A DNA stretch of 5,242 nt from the NCBI GenBank assembly GCA_022785155.1, contig JALFRH010000064.1, forward strand, positions 1 through 5,242, read 5' to 3'. The stretch's first letter is position 1. Every line of letters starts with the position of its first letter. Under the pieces are notes generated by a model that was not told the origin of the DNA, did not search any database, and was given only the letters and a program-made list of their open reading frames with translations. The translations under genes and the position numbers were made by a program. Of the stretch, positions 1 to 5,178 are shown piece by piece. Source of the stretch: Spirochaetales bacterium. GTDB taxonomy: Bacteria > Spirochaetota > Spirochaetia > Sphaerochaetales > Sphaerochaetaceae.

Positions 1-733
1 TTGAAAGATATGCCACTGAGAATCCTCTCTTCTTATTTTCCTCATTGCCTTGTATGACAACAAAGCCATCTCCATCGTCTTCTTCATCAGAATCATCATT
101 TTCAGTATCATCATCCGATTCTTCCTGCTCAATTTCGGATTCTGCAGCAAGTTCCGGCTCAACTACTGACTCTGGCTCAGCCACTGACTCCGGCTCAGCC
201 ACTGGCTCCGGCTCAGCAATCGGTTCTGGTTCAACCACTGGTTCCGGCTCAGCTACAGGTTCCGGCTCAACTACTGGCTCCGGCTCAGCTACTGGCTCAG
301 GTTCAACCACTGGTTCTGGCTCAGCTACTGGTTCTGGTTCAACTACGGGCTCTGGCTCAATGACTGGTTCTGGCTCAGCCACTGGTTCTGGCTCTGGGAT
401 ATTATCCTCTTGTTTTTCTGTTCTTCCTCTAAGTGTATCAAAAAGCCAGAGAACTCCCGTTCCTATGTACCACAAAGGATCCTTAAAGGTTTTCTTAGGT
501 TCCGGTTCCTTTTTCTCTTCCAAAGATTTCTTTATTTCTGACAGAACGATTACGTTTGCCTTTCTGGCTTCCTCGATTCTTTTCCTGTTGAATTCATCAA
601 AATCAATGTCATCTGTTTTGTTGACGGCTTGGTTTTGTTTCTTGACGGGTTTTACAGGGTTATTCCTTGAACTTCTCGTGTTTTTTCTTGTGTTTCGTTC
701 GACAGATTTAAGCTTAACCTTCTTACTACTCAT
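1..733 (-). CDS. Unrecognised Glu-Pro-repeat protein, 5' part (runs off the left edge)
   Basis: An open frame on the minus strand starts at ATG 733-731 and has no stop through 244 complete codons to the window edge. An AGAGG Shine-Dalgarno sequence lies at 745-741, 7 nt before the ATG, which supports this start. Visible parts in order: a strongly basic, Lys/Arg/Asn-rich N-terminus (about residues 1-40); a charged segment (about 41-84); a short Trp-containing hydrophobic stretch (86-101, PLWYIGTGVLWLFDTL); 14 hexapeptide repeats of EPEPVx (114-197); a very acidic Asp/Glu/Ser tract (about 198-223); then FVVIQGNEE and the cut. No signal peptide is evident. The hydrophobic stretch is short for a membrane span, though a membrane anchor is possible. 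Glu-Pro repeats act as extended spacers in TonB-like and other envelope proteins, but nothing here proves such a role. I do not recognise the family. It follows tilS on the same strand after 123 bp, where Borrelia-type spirochaetes have ftsH. A possible -10 (TATAGT, 774-769) lies upstream but has no good -35. The frame is convincing; the function is unknown. Confidence 0.8.
   Translation of the reverse strand, partial: MSSKKVKLKSVERNTRKNTRSSRNNPVKPVKKQNQAVNKTDDIDFDEFNRKRIEEARKANVIVLSEIKKSLEEKKEPEPKKTFKDPLWYIGTGVLWLFDTLRGRTEKQEDNIPEPEPVAEPEPVIEPEPVVEPEPVAEPEPVVEPEPVAEPEPVVEPEPVAEPEPVVEPEPIAEPEPVAEPESVAEPESVVEPELAAESEIEQEESDDDTENDDSDEEDDGDGFVVIQGNEENKKRGFSVAYLS
143..394 (-). repeat. 14 tandem 18-bp units encoding EPEPVx
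   Basis: Fourteen consecutive in-frame 18-bp units, read on the minus strand, encode EPEPVA, EPEPVI, EPEPVV and variants. Units 3-9 alternate strictly between VV and VA endings, giving a higher-order 36-bp period. The last units, towards the C-terminus, decay to EPESVA, EPESVV and EPELAA. Synonymous codons vary freely (GAG/GAA, CCA/CCG/CCT) while Glu-Pro is kept. This suggests that selection acts on the protein and that the array is not freshly amplified. The array is a likely site of length variation between strains. Confidence 0.95.
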
Positions 734-856
734 TAGCTAACCTCTGGAATTGGATTATCGGTAAAAGTACTATAAAATACATAAATACCCATTTTTATTA
801 GGATAAATTCTTTTTTTCGTATTATCCACCTAAATTTACACTTATTTTTCGTTATA

Positions 857-2122
857 TCATTGAATTACAGAGACAATAATTCCGTCTTTACCTAAGAGTT
901 TTGAGGATAATCTATCACGACCACCCAGAAATGAAAGGAAAACAGCTTCCACAATTCCACTGTTCTCCAAAACAATGGCATAGGGTATGTGATGATCCTT
1001 CAATAAGGAGCTTATTCTCCTCATTCCATCCTTGAGTTCAATTTCATCATTAGCATCAGCTTTTCTGAATACAGCAGTCTTCAGTGCAGAGACTGGAATC
1101 CGTAGGGCAAGAGGATCAGAAGATGAAGACGAAACCTTCAATCCAAGGGGAAGATGAGTATCATCTCCCCTGTATGGGGCAATAAAGGAAGAAGGAATGG
1201 AAAAGAATTCAATTCTATCCACGAAGTACCTGATTACAATATCCCCGAGCTCTGTCCTTCCATTCTTTCTCTCCGCTCCCTTCAATACTTCACTGATAAG
1301 GCTCCTCTTTATCCTCTTCTTGTTTCCCAGTCTATTAAGAGCTGAGAAAATAGCCTTTTCCCTATCCCATGGATAGGATGAAAGAAGGGATTGGGAATTT
1401 ATTGTCACCCTATAAAAGCCATAATAGGTGACATCGACACTTCTTGAGGGTAAGGATGCAACATTTGAAGCTATGGAGGAGATCAGTAATTTCTGTTTCT
1501 TGGTAATTGAAGGAAGAATATTCTTCCTTATCCAATTTCTCCTATAGTTTTCATCATTATTTGTGGAGTCTTCAGACCATTTGAGGCCTGATTCTCTTAC
1601 TTTCTTTTTTATTTGGCTTTTATCAAGGGACAAAAGAGGACGACGTATATGCCCCTCCATCTCCCTGATTCCACCGTAGCTCCAAAAAGGAGAGGAAGAC
1701 ATCATTCTCATGATCAGGGTCTCTGTCTGATCATTAAGATGATGGGCAGTCAAAATCCAATTGTAGCCCTTTTCTTCCCTAAATCTCTCCAAGGCGGAGT
1801 ATCTGAGGCTTCTTGCAGCAGCCTCTATACCACAGTCTTTTTCAAGGGCATATCTTTCCACCTCCCCTTCTCCGAGACGGATTATATATAAAGGGACTCC
1901 AAGCTTTCTTGCATTTTTCCTATTCAGCTTTATCTCCTCATCCAGCTCTTCCCTCTTTCTGAGAGAGTGATCCACATATACTGCAGCAGATCTATTTCTC
2001 TCTTCTTCAGACATGAAGGATATAAGGGCAAGGGAATCGATGCCACCGGAGAAAGCAATTACAAATCTATCATCAGGAGGGAGATTAAGGGTGAAAGGAG
2101 TTGGCCTTTTGGAGGATTTCAT
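857..2122 (-). CDS. tilS: tRNA(Ile)-lysidine synthase
   Basis: TilS uses ATP to attach lysine to C34 of the tRNA-Ile with a CAU anticodon, so that it reads AUA codons and accepts isoleucine. It is a cytoplasmic and usually essential enzyme. The 421-residue product has the N-type ATP pyrophosphatase loop SGGIDS (25-30), YVDHSLR (49-55), EAAARSLRY (100-108), TAHHLNDQTET (125-135) and the family signature EDSTNND...RRNWIRKN (184-201). The C-terminal third (DEIELKDGMRRISSLLKDHHIP) resembles the TilS C-terminal domain and completes a full-length protein. The ATG at 2122 is the only reasonable start before the P-loop, with AAGGA at 2137-2133 about 10 nt upstream. It overlaps the end of pth by 38 bp, so the two are probably co-transcribed and may be translationally coupled. 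The gene stops with TGA at 859-857. No convincing terminator follows. Confidence 0.96.
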   Translation of the reverse strand: MKSSKRPTPFTLNLPPDDRFVIAFSGGIDSLALISFMSEEERNRSAAVYVDHSLRKREELDEEIKLNRKNARKLGVPLYIIRLGEGEVERYALEKDCGIEAAARSLRYSALERFREEKGYNWILTAHHLNDQTETLIMRMMSSSPFWSYGGIREMEGHIRRPLLSLDKSQIKKKVRESGLKWSEDSTNNDENYRRNWIRKNILPSITKKQKLLISSIASNVASLPSRSVDVTYYGFYRVTINSQSLLSSYPWDREKAIFSALNRLGNKKRIKRSLISEVLKGAERKNGRTELGDIVIRYFVDRIEFFSIPSSFIAPYRGDDTHLPLGLKVSSSSSDPLALRIPVSALKTAVFRKADANDEIELKDGMRRISSLLKDHHIPYAIVLENSGIVEAVFLSFLGGRDRLSSKLLGKDGIIVSVIQ

Positions 2123-2636
2123 TTACTGGCTTTCCTTCTAGTAGATCCAAAACAGCTTCTGCAGCCATATCTGTGGCTTTATCCACAAGAGAAGCATCGG
2201 AAGGAGAGAATCGTGATAGGACATGGTCTGGGACTGAAACACCTTCCTCCGGATGACCTACACCAATATATACGTGGATGAAGTCTTCCCCCCAATGATC
2301 AATGATGGATTTCAATCCATTGTGGCCTGCACTGCCGCCTTTAAGGCGAATCCTAAGCCTTCCAGGAGGGAGATCCATCTGATCGCAAATGACCACAAGC
2401 TTGTCACCCTCCTTGAGAAGGGAGGGAATGACGTCACCGGAGGCATTCATATATGTGAGAGGCTCTACCAGAATATCATTGCCGTCATTGATCTTTGCGC
2501 TCTTAAAAGAGCGAAGGCAGCGCTTTTTAAGAGTCACCCCTTTCTGCGCTGCCATCTTTTCGACAGTCATGAAACCGACATTGTGTCGTGTTCCATCATA
2601 TTCCGGTCCAGGATTACCAAGACCAAATACAAACAT
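2085..2636 (-). CDS. pth: Peptidyl-tRNA hydrolase
   Basis: Pth cleaves the ester bond of peptidyl-tRNAs that drop off the ribosome and recycles the tRNA. With the start at ATG 2636 the product has 183 residues, close to the usual length of about 190. Family motifs are clear: GLGNPG (5-10) containing the conserved Asn, TRHNVGF (16-22) with the catalytic His18, LTYMNASG (60-67), DQMDLPPG (85-92) with the conserved Asp85, and GGSAGHNGLKSI (100-111) with Asn106. E. coli has HDELD where this protein has CDQMD, and there is a 4-residue shortening between the TYMN and DQMD motifs. The frame stays open upstream to 2783, but that 49-residue extension is Gln-rich, is antisense-free shadow of the rplY 3' end, and precedes the canonical Pth N-terminus, so I reject it. 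The ATG lies 7 bp after the rplY stop and has no strong Shine-Dalgarno sequence (CATAAGACAAAC precedes it). Translation may rely on coupling to rplY. Confidence 0.97.
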   Translation of the reverse strand: MFVFGLGNPGPEYDGTRHNVGFMTVEKMAAQKGVTLKKRCLRSFKSAKINDGNDILVEPLTYMNASGDVIPSLLKEGDKLVVICDQMDLPPGRLRIRLKGGSAGHNGLKSIIDHWGEDFIHVYIGVGHPEEGVSVPDHVLSRFSPSDASLVDKATDMAAEAVLDLLEGKPVNEILQKANSFHP

Positions 2637-2643
2637 GTTTGTC

Positions 2644-3276
2644 TTATGCTGTCGGTGTAGATGCATCTGTTGTTGCATCTGCTGTTGCTGTCTCTTCTGT
2701 AGCAGGAACATCTTCCTTAACCATCTTGACGGAAGCAATAGCCATGTCAGGATCATCAAGAAGCTTGATGACGTCTGCAACAACCAAGTCCTTGACTCTG
2801 AATGCTTCGTTCAAGCCGAGAGAAGAAATATCTGCAACGATGGATTCCGGGAGGTGTCTTGGGAAACACTCGATTTCAACTTCATGCACAACCTGCTCCA
2901 ATACACCACCGTCTCTTACACCATTTGGAGTACCTGTAAGTTCGACTCTGACCTTTGTTCTCAAGAGCTGGCCGAATGTGACCTCGAAGAAGTCGACATG
3001 CTGGATACAGTTCTTCAAGAGGTTTTCCTGAACGTCCTTTACGAAGACCTTTCTTTCTTCACCATCAGAAACCTTGAGAGTGATGAGTGTTGTTTCTGTA
3101 AACTCATTTCTCTTCATTCTGAATTCTTTTGCATCAAGTGTGACAAAGAGTGGTTCTACACCCTTCTTTCCGTAGACTACTGCTGGGATTCTGCCGCTTC
3201 TTACGACTCTTCTTGAACCAGCTGAACCAAAGTCTTCAGTTCTTATCTGAGCTGATAGTACCTTTTCGTCTGCCAT
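2644..3276 (-). CDS. rplY: 50S ribosomal protein L25, Ctc/TL5 type
   Basis: L25/Ctc/TL5 proteins bind 5S rRNA, contacting loop E and the adjoining helix, in the large ribosomal subunit. The 210-residue product is the long, two-domain form. The N-terminal L25 domain (about 1-95) includes GRIPAVVYG (28-36), and VDFFEV (94-99) marks the passage into the C-terminal TL5-like beta domain. That domain continues to about residue 190 and ends in a low-complexity Ala/Thr/Glu tail (EETATADATTDASTPTA), encoded by near-triplet repeats. The start is ATG 3276, with an ideal AAGGAG at 3289-3284 and a 7-nt spacer. pth follows after 7 bp and tilS overlaps pth, indicating an rplY-pth-tilS operon. The leader carries a striking copy of the two strands of 5S loop E (separate entry), which suggests autoregulation by L25. 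Confidence 0.96.
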   Translation of the reverse strand: MADEKVLSAQIRTEDFGSAGSRRVVRSGRIPAVVYGKKGVEPLFVTLDAKEFRMKRNEFTETTLITLKVSDGEERKVFVKDVQENLLKNCIQHVDFFEVTFGQLLRTKVRVELTGTPNGVRDGGVLEQVVHEVEIECFPRHLPESIVADISSLGLNEAFRVKDLVVADVIKLLDDPDMAIASVKMVKEDVPATEETATADATTDASTPTA

Positions 3277-3283
3277 TTTTGTT

Positions 3284-3289
3284 CTCCTT
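3284..3289 (-). promoter_or_regulatory. Shine-Dalgarno sequence of rplY
   Basis: AAGGAG, 7 nt before the rplY ATG. Its first A lies one nucleotide (U3290) after the GAGAGU strand of the loop-E-like element, so anything bound to that element should interfere with ribosome binding. AAGG (3289-3286) can also pair with CCUU at 3334-3331 in the same leader. Confidence 0.9.
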
Positions 3290-3320
3290 AACTCTCACGG
3301 GTTTTTGATCCCGTTACCAT
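3290..3320 (-). promoter_or_regulatory. Putative L25 autoregulatory element: 5S rRNA loop E mimic in the rplY leader
   Basis: Read on the minus strand, the leader contains AUGGUA (3320-3315), a stem strand ACGGG (3314-3310), the loop AUCAAAAA (3309-3302), the complementary strand CCCGU (3301-3297) and GAGAGU (3296-3291). The stem forms five Watson-Crick pairs. AUGGUA and GAGAGU match E. coli 5S rRNA nucleotides 73-78 and 98-103, the loop E internal loop, and face each other across a helix just as they do in 5S rRNA. The seventh pair of the E. coli loop (G72/A104) is A3321/U3290 here. Loop E is the established L25 binding site and the next gene encodes an L25-family protein. The element abuts the Shine-Dalgarno sequence, so I infer translational repression by excess L25. 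The sequence match is direct; regulation is inference. Confidence 0.7.
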
Positions 3321-3346
3321 TCATCGCCACAAGGCGCCTTTGAAAT

Positions 3347-3373
3347 GTTACATTGAGAGAGAAGAAAAGTAAA
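3347..3373 (-). promoter_or_regulatory. Candidate rplY promoter
   Basis: A -35-like TTTACT (3373-3368) and a -10-like TGTAAC (3352-3347) are separated by 15 bp, shorter than the usual 16-18. Each hexamer matches the sigma-70 consensus at four of six positions. Transcription would start near 3340, giving a leader of about 65 nt that includes the whole loop-E-like element. Read-through from ispE and the tRNA is an alternative, since no terminator is visible between the tRNA and rplY. Confidence 0.25.
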
Positions 3374-3393
3374 GGTGTTGAAAGGAAATAATC

Positions 3394-3465
3394 CAGGGCC
3401 GTGCAGAATCGAACTGCAATATGAAGAATCAAAATCTCCTGCCTTAACCGTTGGGCTACGGCCCT
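3394..3465 (-). tRNA. tRNA-Gln (anticodon UUG)
   Basis: The 72-nt cloverleaf folds completely. The acceptor stem is AGGGCCG/CGGCCCT with a perfect 7 bp, and the A1-U72 first pair is a weak pair of the kind typical of bacterial tRNA-Gln. U8 and A9 follow, then the D stem GCC/GGC. The anticodon stem is GGAGA/TCTTC with one G-U pair, and the loop TTTTGAT gives anticodon TTG. There is a 4-nt variable region (ATAT), then the T arm TGCAG-TTCGATT-CTGCA with a perfect 5-bp stem. The discriminator base is G73. CCA is not encoded (GATT follows), so it must be added by CCA-adding nucleotidyltransferase. The gene lies 33 bp after the ispE stop with no obvious promoter between them, so processing from an ispE transcript is plausible. 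Confidence 0.95.
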
Positions 3466-3498
3466 AAGACGAGAATGAGACTAACAGAAATCTCAGCT

Positions 3499-4311
3499 CT
3501 AGTCCATTACATTTATTTCTTTTGAACCTATAAATTCCTCTATATCTGAAGAAATCTTCCTTTCAGACAAAAGAAACCATACGCTGCCGCTTCCACTGAG
3601 GGAGGCGTAATCATCAGAATCCATAAGGCCTTTTATCTTTTCCAGCATTCCCCTTCCTTCCAAAAGCTCGAAGTCATTTTGAAAATCTTCCCTTTTCAAA
3701 GGGAAAGAAAGGGAAGGAAGAGGAGAATACCCAATATCCCTCATATCAAGCCTGTCATAGGCTTCTTTTGTAGATACTCCGCTTCCAGGGGCTCTGAAAA
3801 GAGATATATATTTATAAGGTAGGGAGTACTCAATAGGTTGGATAATATCCCCTATACCCTTGACTCTGGCCAGTTTCGCCTTTGAAACAAAAAATGGAAC
3901 GTCGGCCCCTACTTTTGAAGACAACTCCAACAGAGACTTTTCATCCAAAGCTTTAAACAGGCCATTGAGAAACAAAAGCACCGAGGCGGCATCGGAACTT
4001 CCTCCACCAAGACCTGCTTTATCAGGGATATGTTTTTTTATTCCTATACTAAGGGAGAATTCCAAGCCTGTGGCCTCGCTGTATATCCCTGCAGCCTTTT
4101 CCATAATGTCAGTCTTACCTTCCGCAAGGTATCCTTGGTTTCCCTCTATGTCGACACTATACTTTCCATCCTCGAGGGAGAAAGACAACTCGTCAAAGAA
4201 AGGAATAAGGAGAAAATAGGAATCGATGTCATGGTATCCATCCTCCCTTTTTCCTCCGACTTTCAAGCCTATATTTACCTTTCCATATGCTTTTGTTTCT
4301 ATATGTACCAT
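3499..4311 (-). CDS. ispE: 4-diphosphocytidyl-2-C-methyl-D-erythritol kinase
   Basis: IspE phosphorylates 4-diphosphocytidyl-2-C-methylerythritol at the 2-hydroxyl with ATP, a middle step of the MEP isoprenoid pathway in the cytoplasm. The product has GHMP-kinase features in order: AYGKVNIGL (8-16) with the catalytic-type Lys11, the substrate-site motif DGYHDIDS (24-31), the ATP-binding motif PDKAGLGGGSSDAA (96-109), GADVPFF (135-141) with Asp137, and the C-terminal LSGSGS (238-243). The frame is open further upstream to a TTG at 4350, but ATG 4311 (270 residues) places the Met just before the conserved N-terminal strand, and I prefer it. No properly spaced Shine-Dalgarno sequence precedes it; AGGG touches the ATG directly. 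A TATATG about 16 nt upstream could be a -10, which would give a very short leader. The gene ends with TAG at 3501-3499, followed by the tRNA. Confidence 0.94.
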   Translation of the reverse strand: MVHIETKAYGKVNIGLKVGGKREDGYHDIDSYFLLIPFFDELSFSLEDGKYSVDIEGNQGYLAEGKTDIMEKAAGIYSEATGLEFSLSIGIKKHIPDKAGLGGGSSDAASVLLFLNGLFKALDEKSLLELSSKVGADVPFFVSKAKLARVKGIGDIIQPIEYSLPYKYISLFRAPGSGVSTKEAYDRLDMRDIGYSPLPSLSFPLKREDFQNDFELLEGRGMLEKIKGLMDSDDYASLSGSGSVWFLLSERKISSDIEEFIGSKEINVMD

Positions 4312-4449
4312 CCCTATGAGGGTAGCACATATAGGCGAATAAAAAAACAAAGGAATTTCTTTAACCGACTACAAGATTTCTTCTCTTTGTTATATGGACT
4401 TCTGCTATTTTCTGTGGTTATTTGTATTTTATTATTTTATCCTTTTTGT
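4312..4449. promoter_or_regulatory. Divergent intergenic region between ispE and the HAD gene
   Basis: These 138 bp separate two divergently transcribed genes and must hold a promoter for the HAD gene and probably one for ispE. The right half (about 4405-4449) is extremely T-rich on the plus strand (TTTTATTATTTTATCC), fitting a -10 region for the HAD gene, with TTGTTA (4388-4393) further upstream but poorly spaced as a -35. On the minus strand, TATATG lies just upstream of ispE. Neither gene has a recognisable Shine-Dalgarno sequence. No exact start site can be assigned by eye. Confidence 0.4.
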
Positions 4450-5178
4450 ATGAAGGCCAAAGCAATTATCTTTGATAAAGACGGTACCCTTTTTCCATAC
4501 TCCATATGGAGGAACCCCATAATAAACTTTCTTGATACCGAGATGCCTCTGACAAAGCTCGAGAAAGAGAAAAAAGAAGAATGCATAAAGGAATTTCTGA
4601 AGATCATCGGTTTTCAGGAAGACGGCTCCATAAATGCCAAAGGCCTATTTATAAAGAAAAACTATTTTTCCTCTTTCTTCTCCTTGGTGAAAGTCACTTT
4701 CAAGTACCATCTGAATCCAATAAAAAGCGCAGTGTCCTTTCTTAAGATCAAACATAGGTGCAGATATGGATATAAAGAAGAGCTTGAGAAATATGATTTC
4801 GGCCCACTAAAAAGAATCCTTGGATATATGAACGAAAACGGCGTCAGCCTTGCTGTTTTCACCAATGACACAAAGGAATCCCTGGATATCTTTCTTTCTG
4901 CTTTCGGTAGGCAATACTTCTCTTTCGTAGTAGACGATTCTTCTCTTCATACAAAGCCAAGCCCAAAGACAATCAAGGATTATTCTTTGTTCTCGAAAAT
5001 CCAAGAGAAGGATATGATGCTCTTTTCAGACAACCCGAAAGATCTGAAGATGGCAAGGAAAGCCGGCGTGGGAACTATAGTAGGCATAGACGAAAGGGGG
5101 GAAAGAAAGGAGATGAAGACGCTGTCGGATTATGTTTTTCCTGATATTATTTCCGCCCTTTCCTTCTTTATTTCCTGA
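4450..5178 (+). CDS. HAD-superfamily hydrolase, phosphoglycolate phosphatase-like
   Basis: The 242-residue product carries the four haloacid dehalogenase motifs. Motif I is FDKDGTLF (8-15), with nucleophile Asp9 and acid/base Asp11. Motif II is VFTNDT (136-141), with Thr138. Motif III is HTKPSP (167-172), with Lys169. Motif IV is FSDNPKDLKMARKAGV (192-207), with Asp194 and Asp198 as the likely Mg ligands; it reads SDNPKD where many relatives have GDT...D. A long, Lys- and Phe-rich cap region (about 16-115) lies between motifs I and II, suggesting a C1-type helical cap. Such enzymes remove phosphate from small metabolites, but the substrate cannot be read from sequence. ATG 4450 lies directly before motif I, as usual, but has no Shine-Dalgarno sequence. 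The frame remains open upstream through a hydrophobic T-rich stretch, with only poor TTG/GTG starts. The gene is divergent from ispE and its stop overlaps the converging zinc-ribbon gene by 11 bp. Confidence 0.88.
   Translation: MKAKAIIFDKDGTLFPYSIWRNPIINFLDTEMPLTKLEKEKKEECIKEFLKIIGFQEDGSINAKGLFIKKNYFSSFFSLVKVTFKYHLNPIKSAVSFLKIKHRCRYGYKEELEKYDFGPLKRILGYMNENGVSLAVFTNDTKESLDIFLSAFGRQYFSFVVDDSSLHTKPSPKTIKDYSLFSKIQEKDMMLFSDNPKDLKMARKAGVGTIVGIDERGERKEMKTLSDYVFPDIISALSFFIS

Noticed and set aside
45..740. Plus-strand open frame of 231 codons, Ser/Gly/Thr-rich with SGSATG-like repeats
   Set aside because: It is the antisense reading of the EP-repeat gene. The minus strand has a good Shine-Dalgarno sequence, coherent domain layout and the expected operon direction; the plus frame is simply kept open by the repeat.
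801..827. Inverted repeat GGATAA/TTATCC with a 15-nt A/T-rich loop between tilS and the EP-repeat gene
   Set aside because: Only six A/T-rich pairs, a long loop and no G/C-rich stem or following U run, so it is not a credible terminator. Possibly an operator, but without support.
2650..2700. Near-triplet repeat region (GTTGCATCTGCTGTTGCTG and neighbours) as a separate repeat element
   Set aside because: It is explained by the low-complexity Ala/Thr tail of L25 and is too imperfect to be called a microsatellite.
2637..2783. N-terminal extension of pth (49 residues, Gln-rich)
   Set aside because: It lies wholly within the rplY 3' end, and the poly-Gln is the shifted reading of the rplY Ala/Thr tail codons. 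The canonical Pth N-terminus starts at 2636.
3331..3340. Perfect 10-bp palindrome AAGGCGCCTT as an operator or terminator
   Set aside because: It has no loop to form a hairpin and no U run. It may take part in leader folding, but alone it is not evidence for a protein binding site.
4312..4350. ispE start at TTG 4350 (13 extra residues)
   Set aside because: No Shine-Dalgarno sequence, a rare start codon, and the extra residues precede the normal family N-terminus. ATG 4311 fits better, though its own ribosome site is also poor.
4387..4449. Hydrophobic in-frame stretch before the HAD ATG that could be a membrane anchor (LLYGLLLFSVVICILLF)
   Set aside because: Only TTG 4387 or GTG 4414 could start it, neither with a ribosome site. 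T-rich promoter DNA gives hydrophobic codons by chance, and HAD enzymes of this type normally start just before the DxDGT motif.
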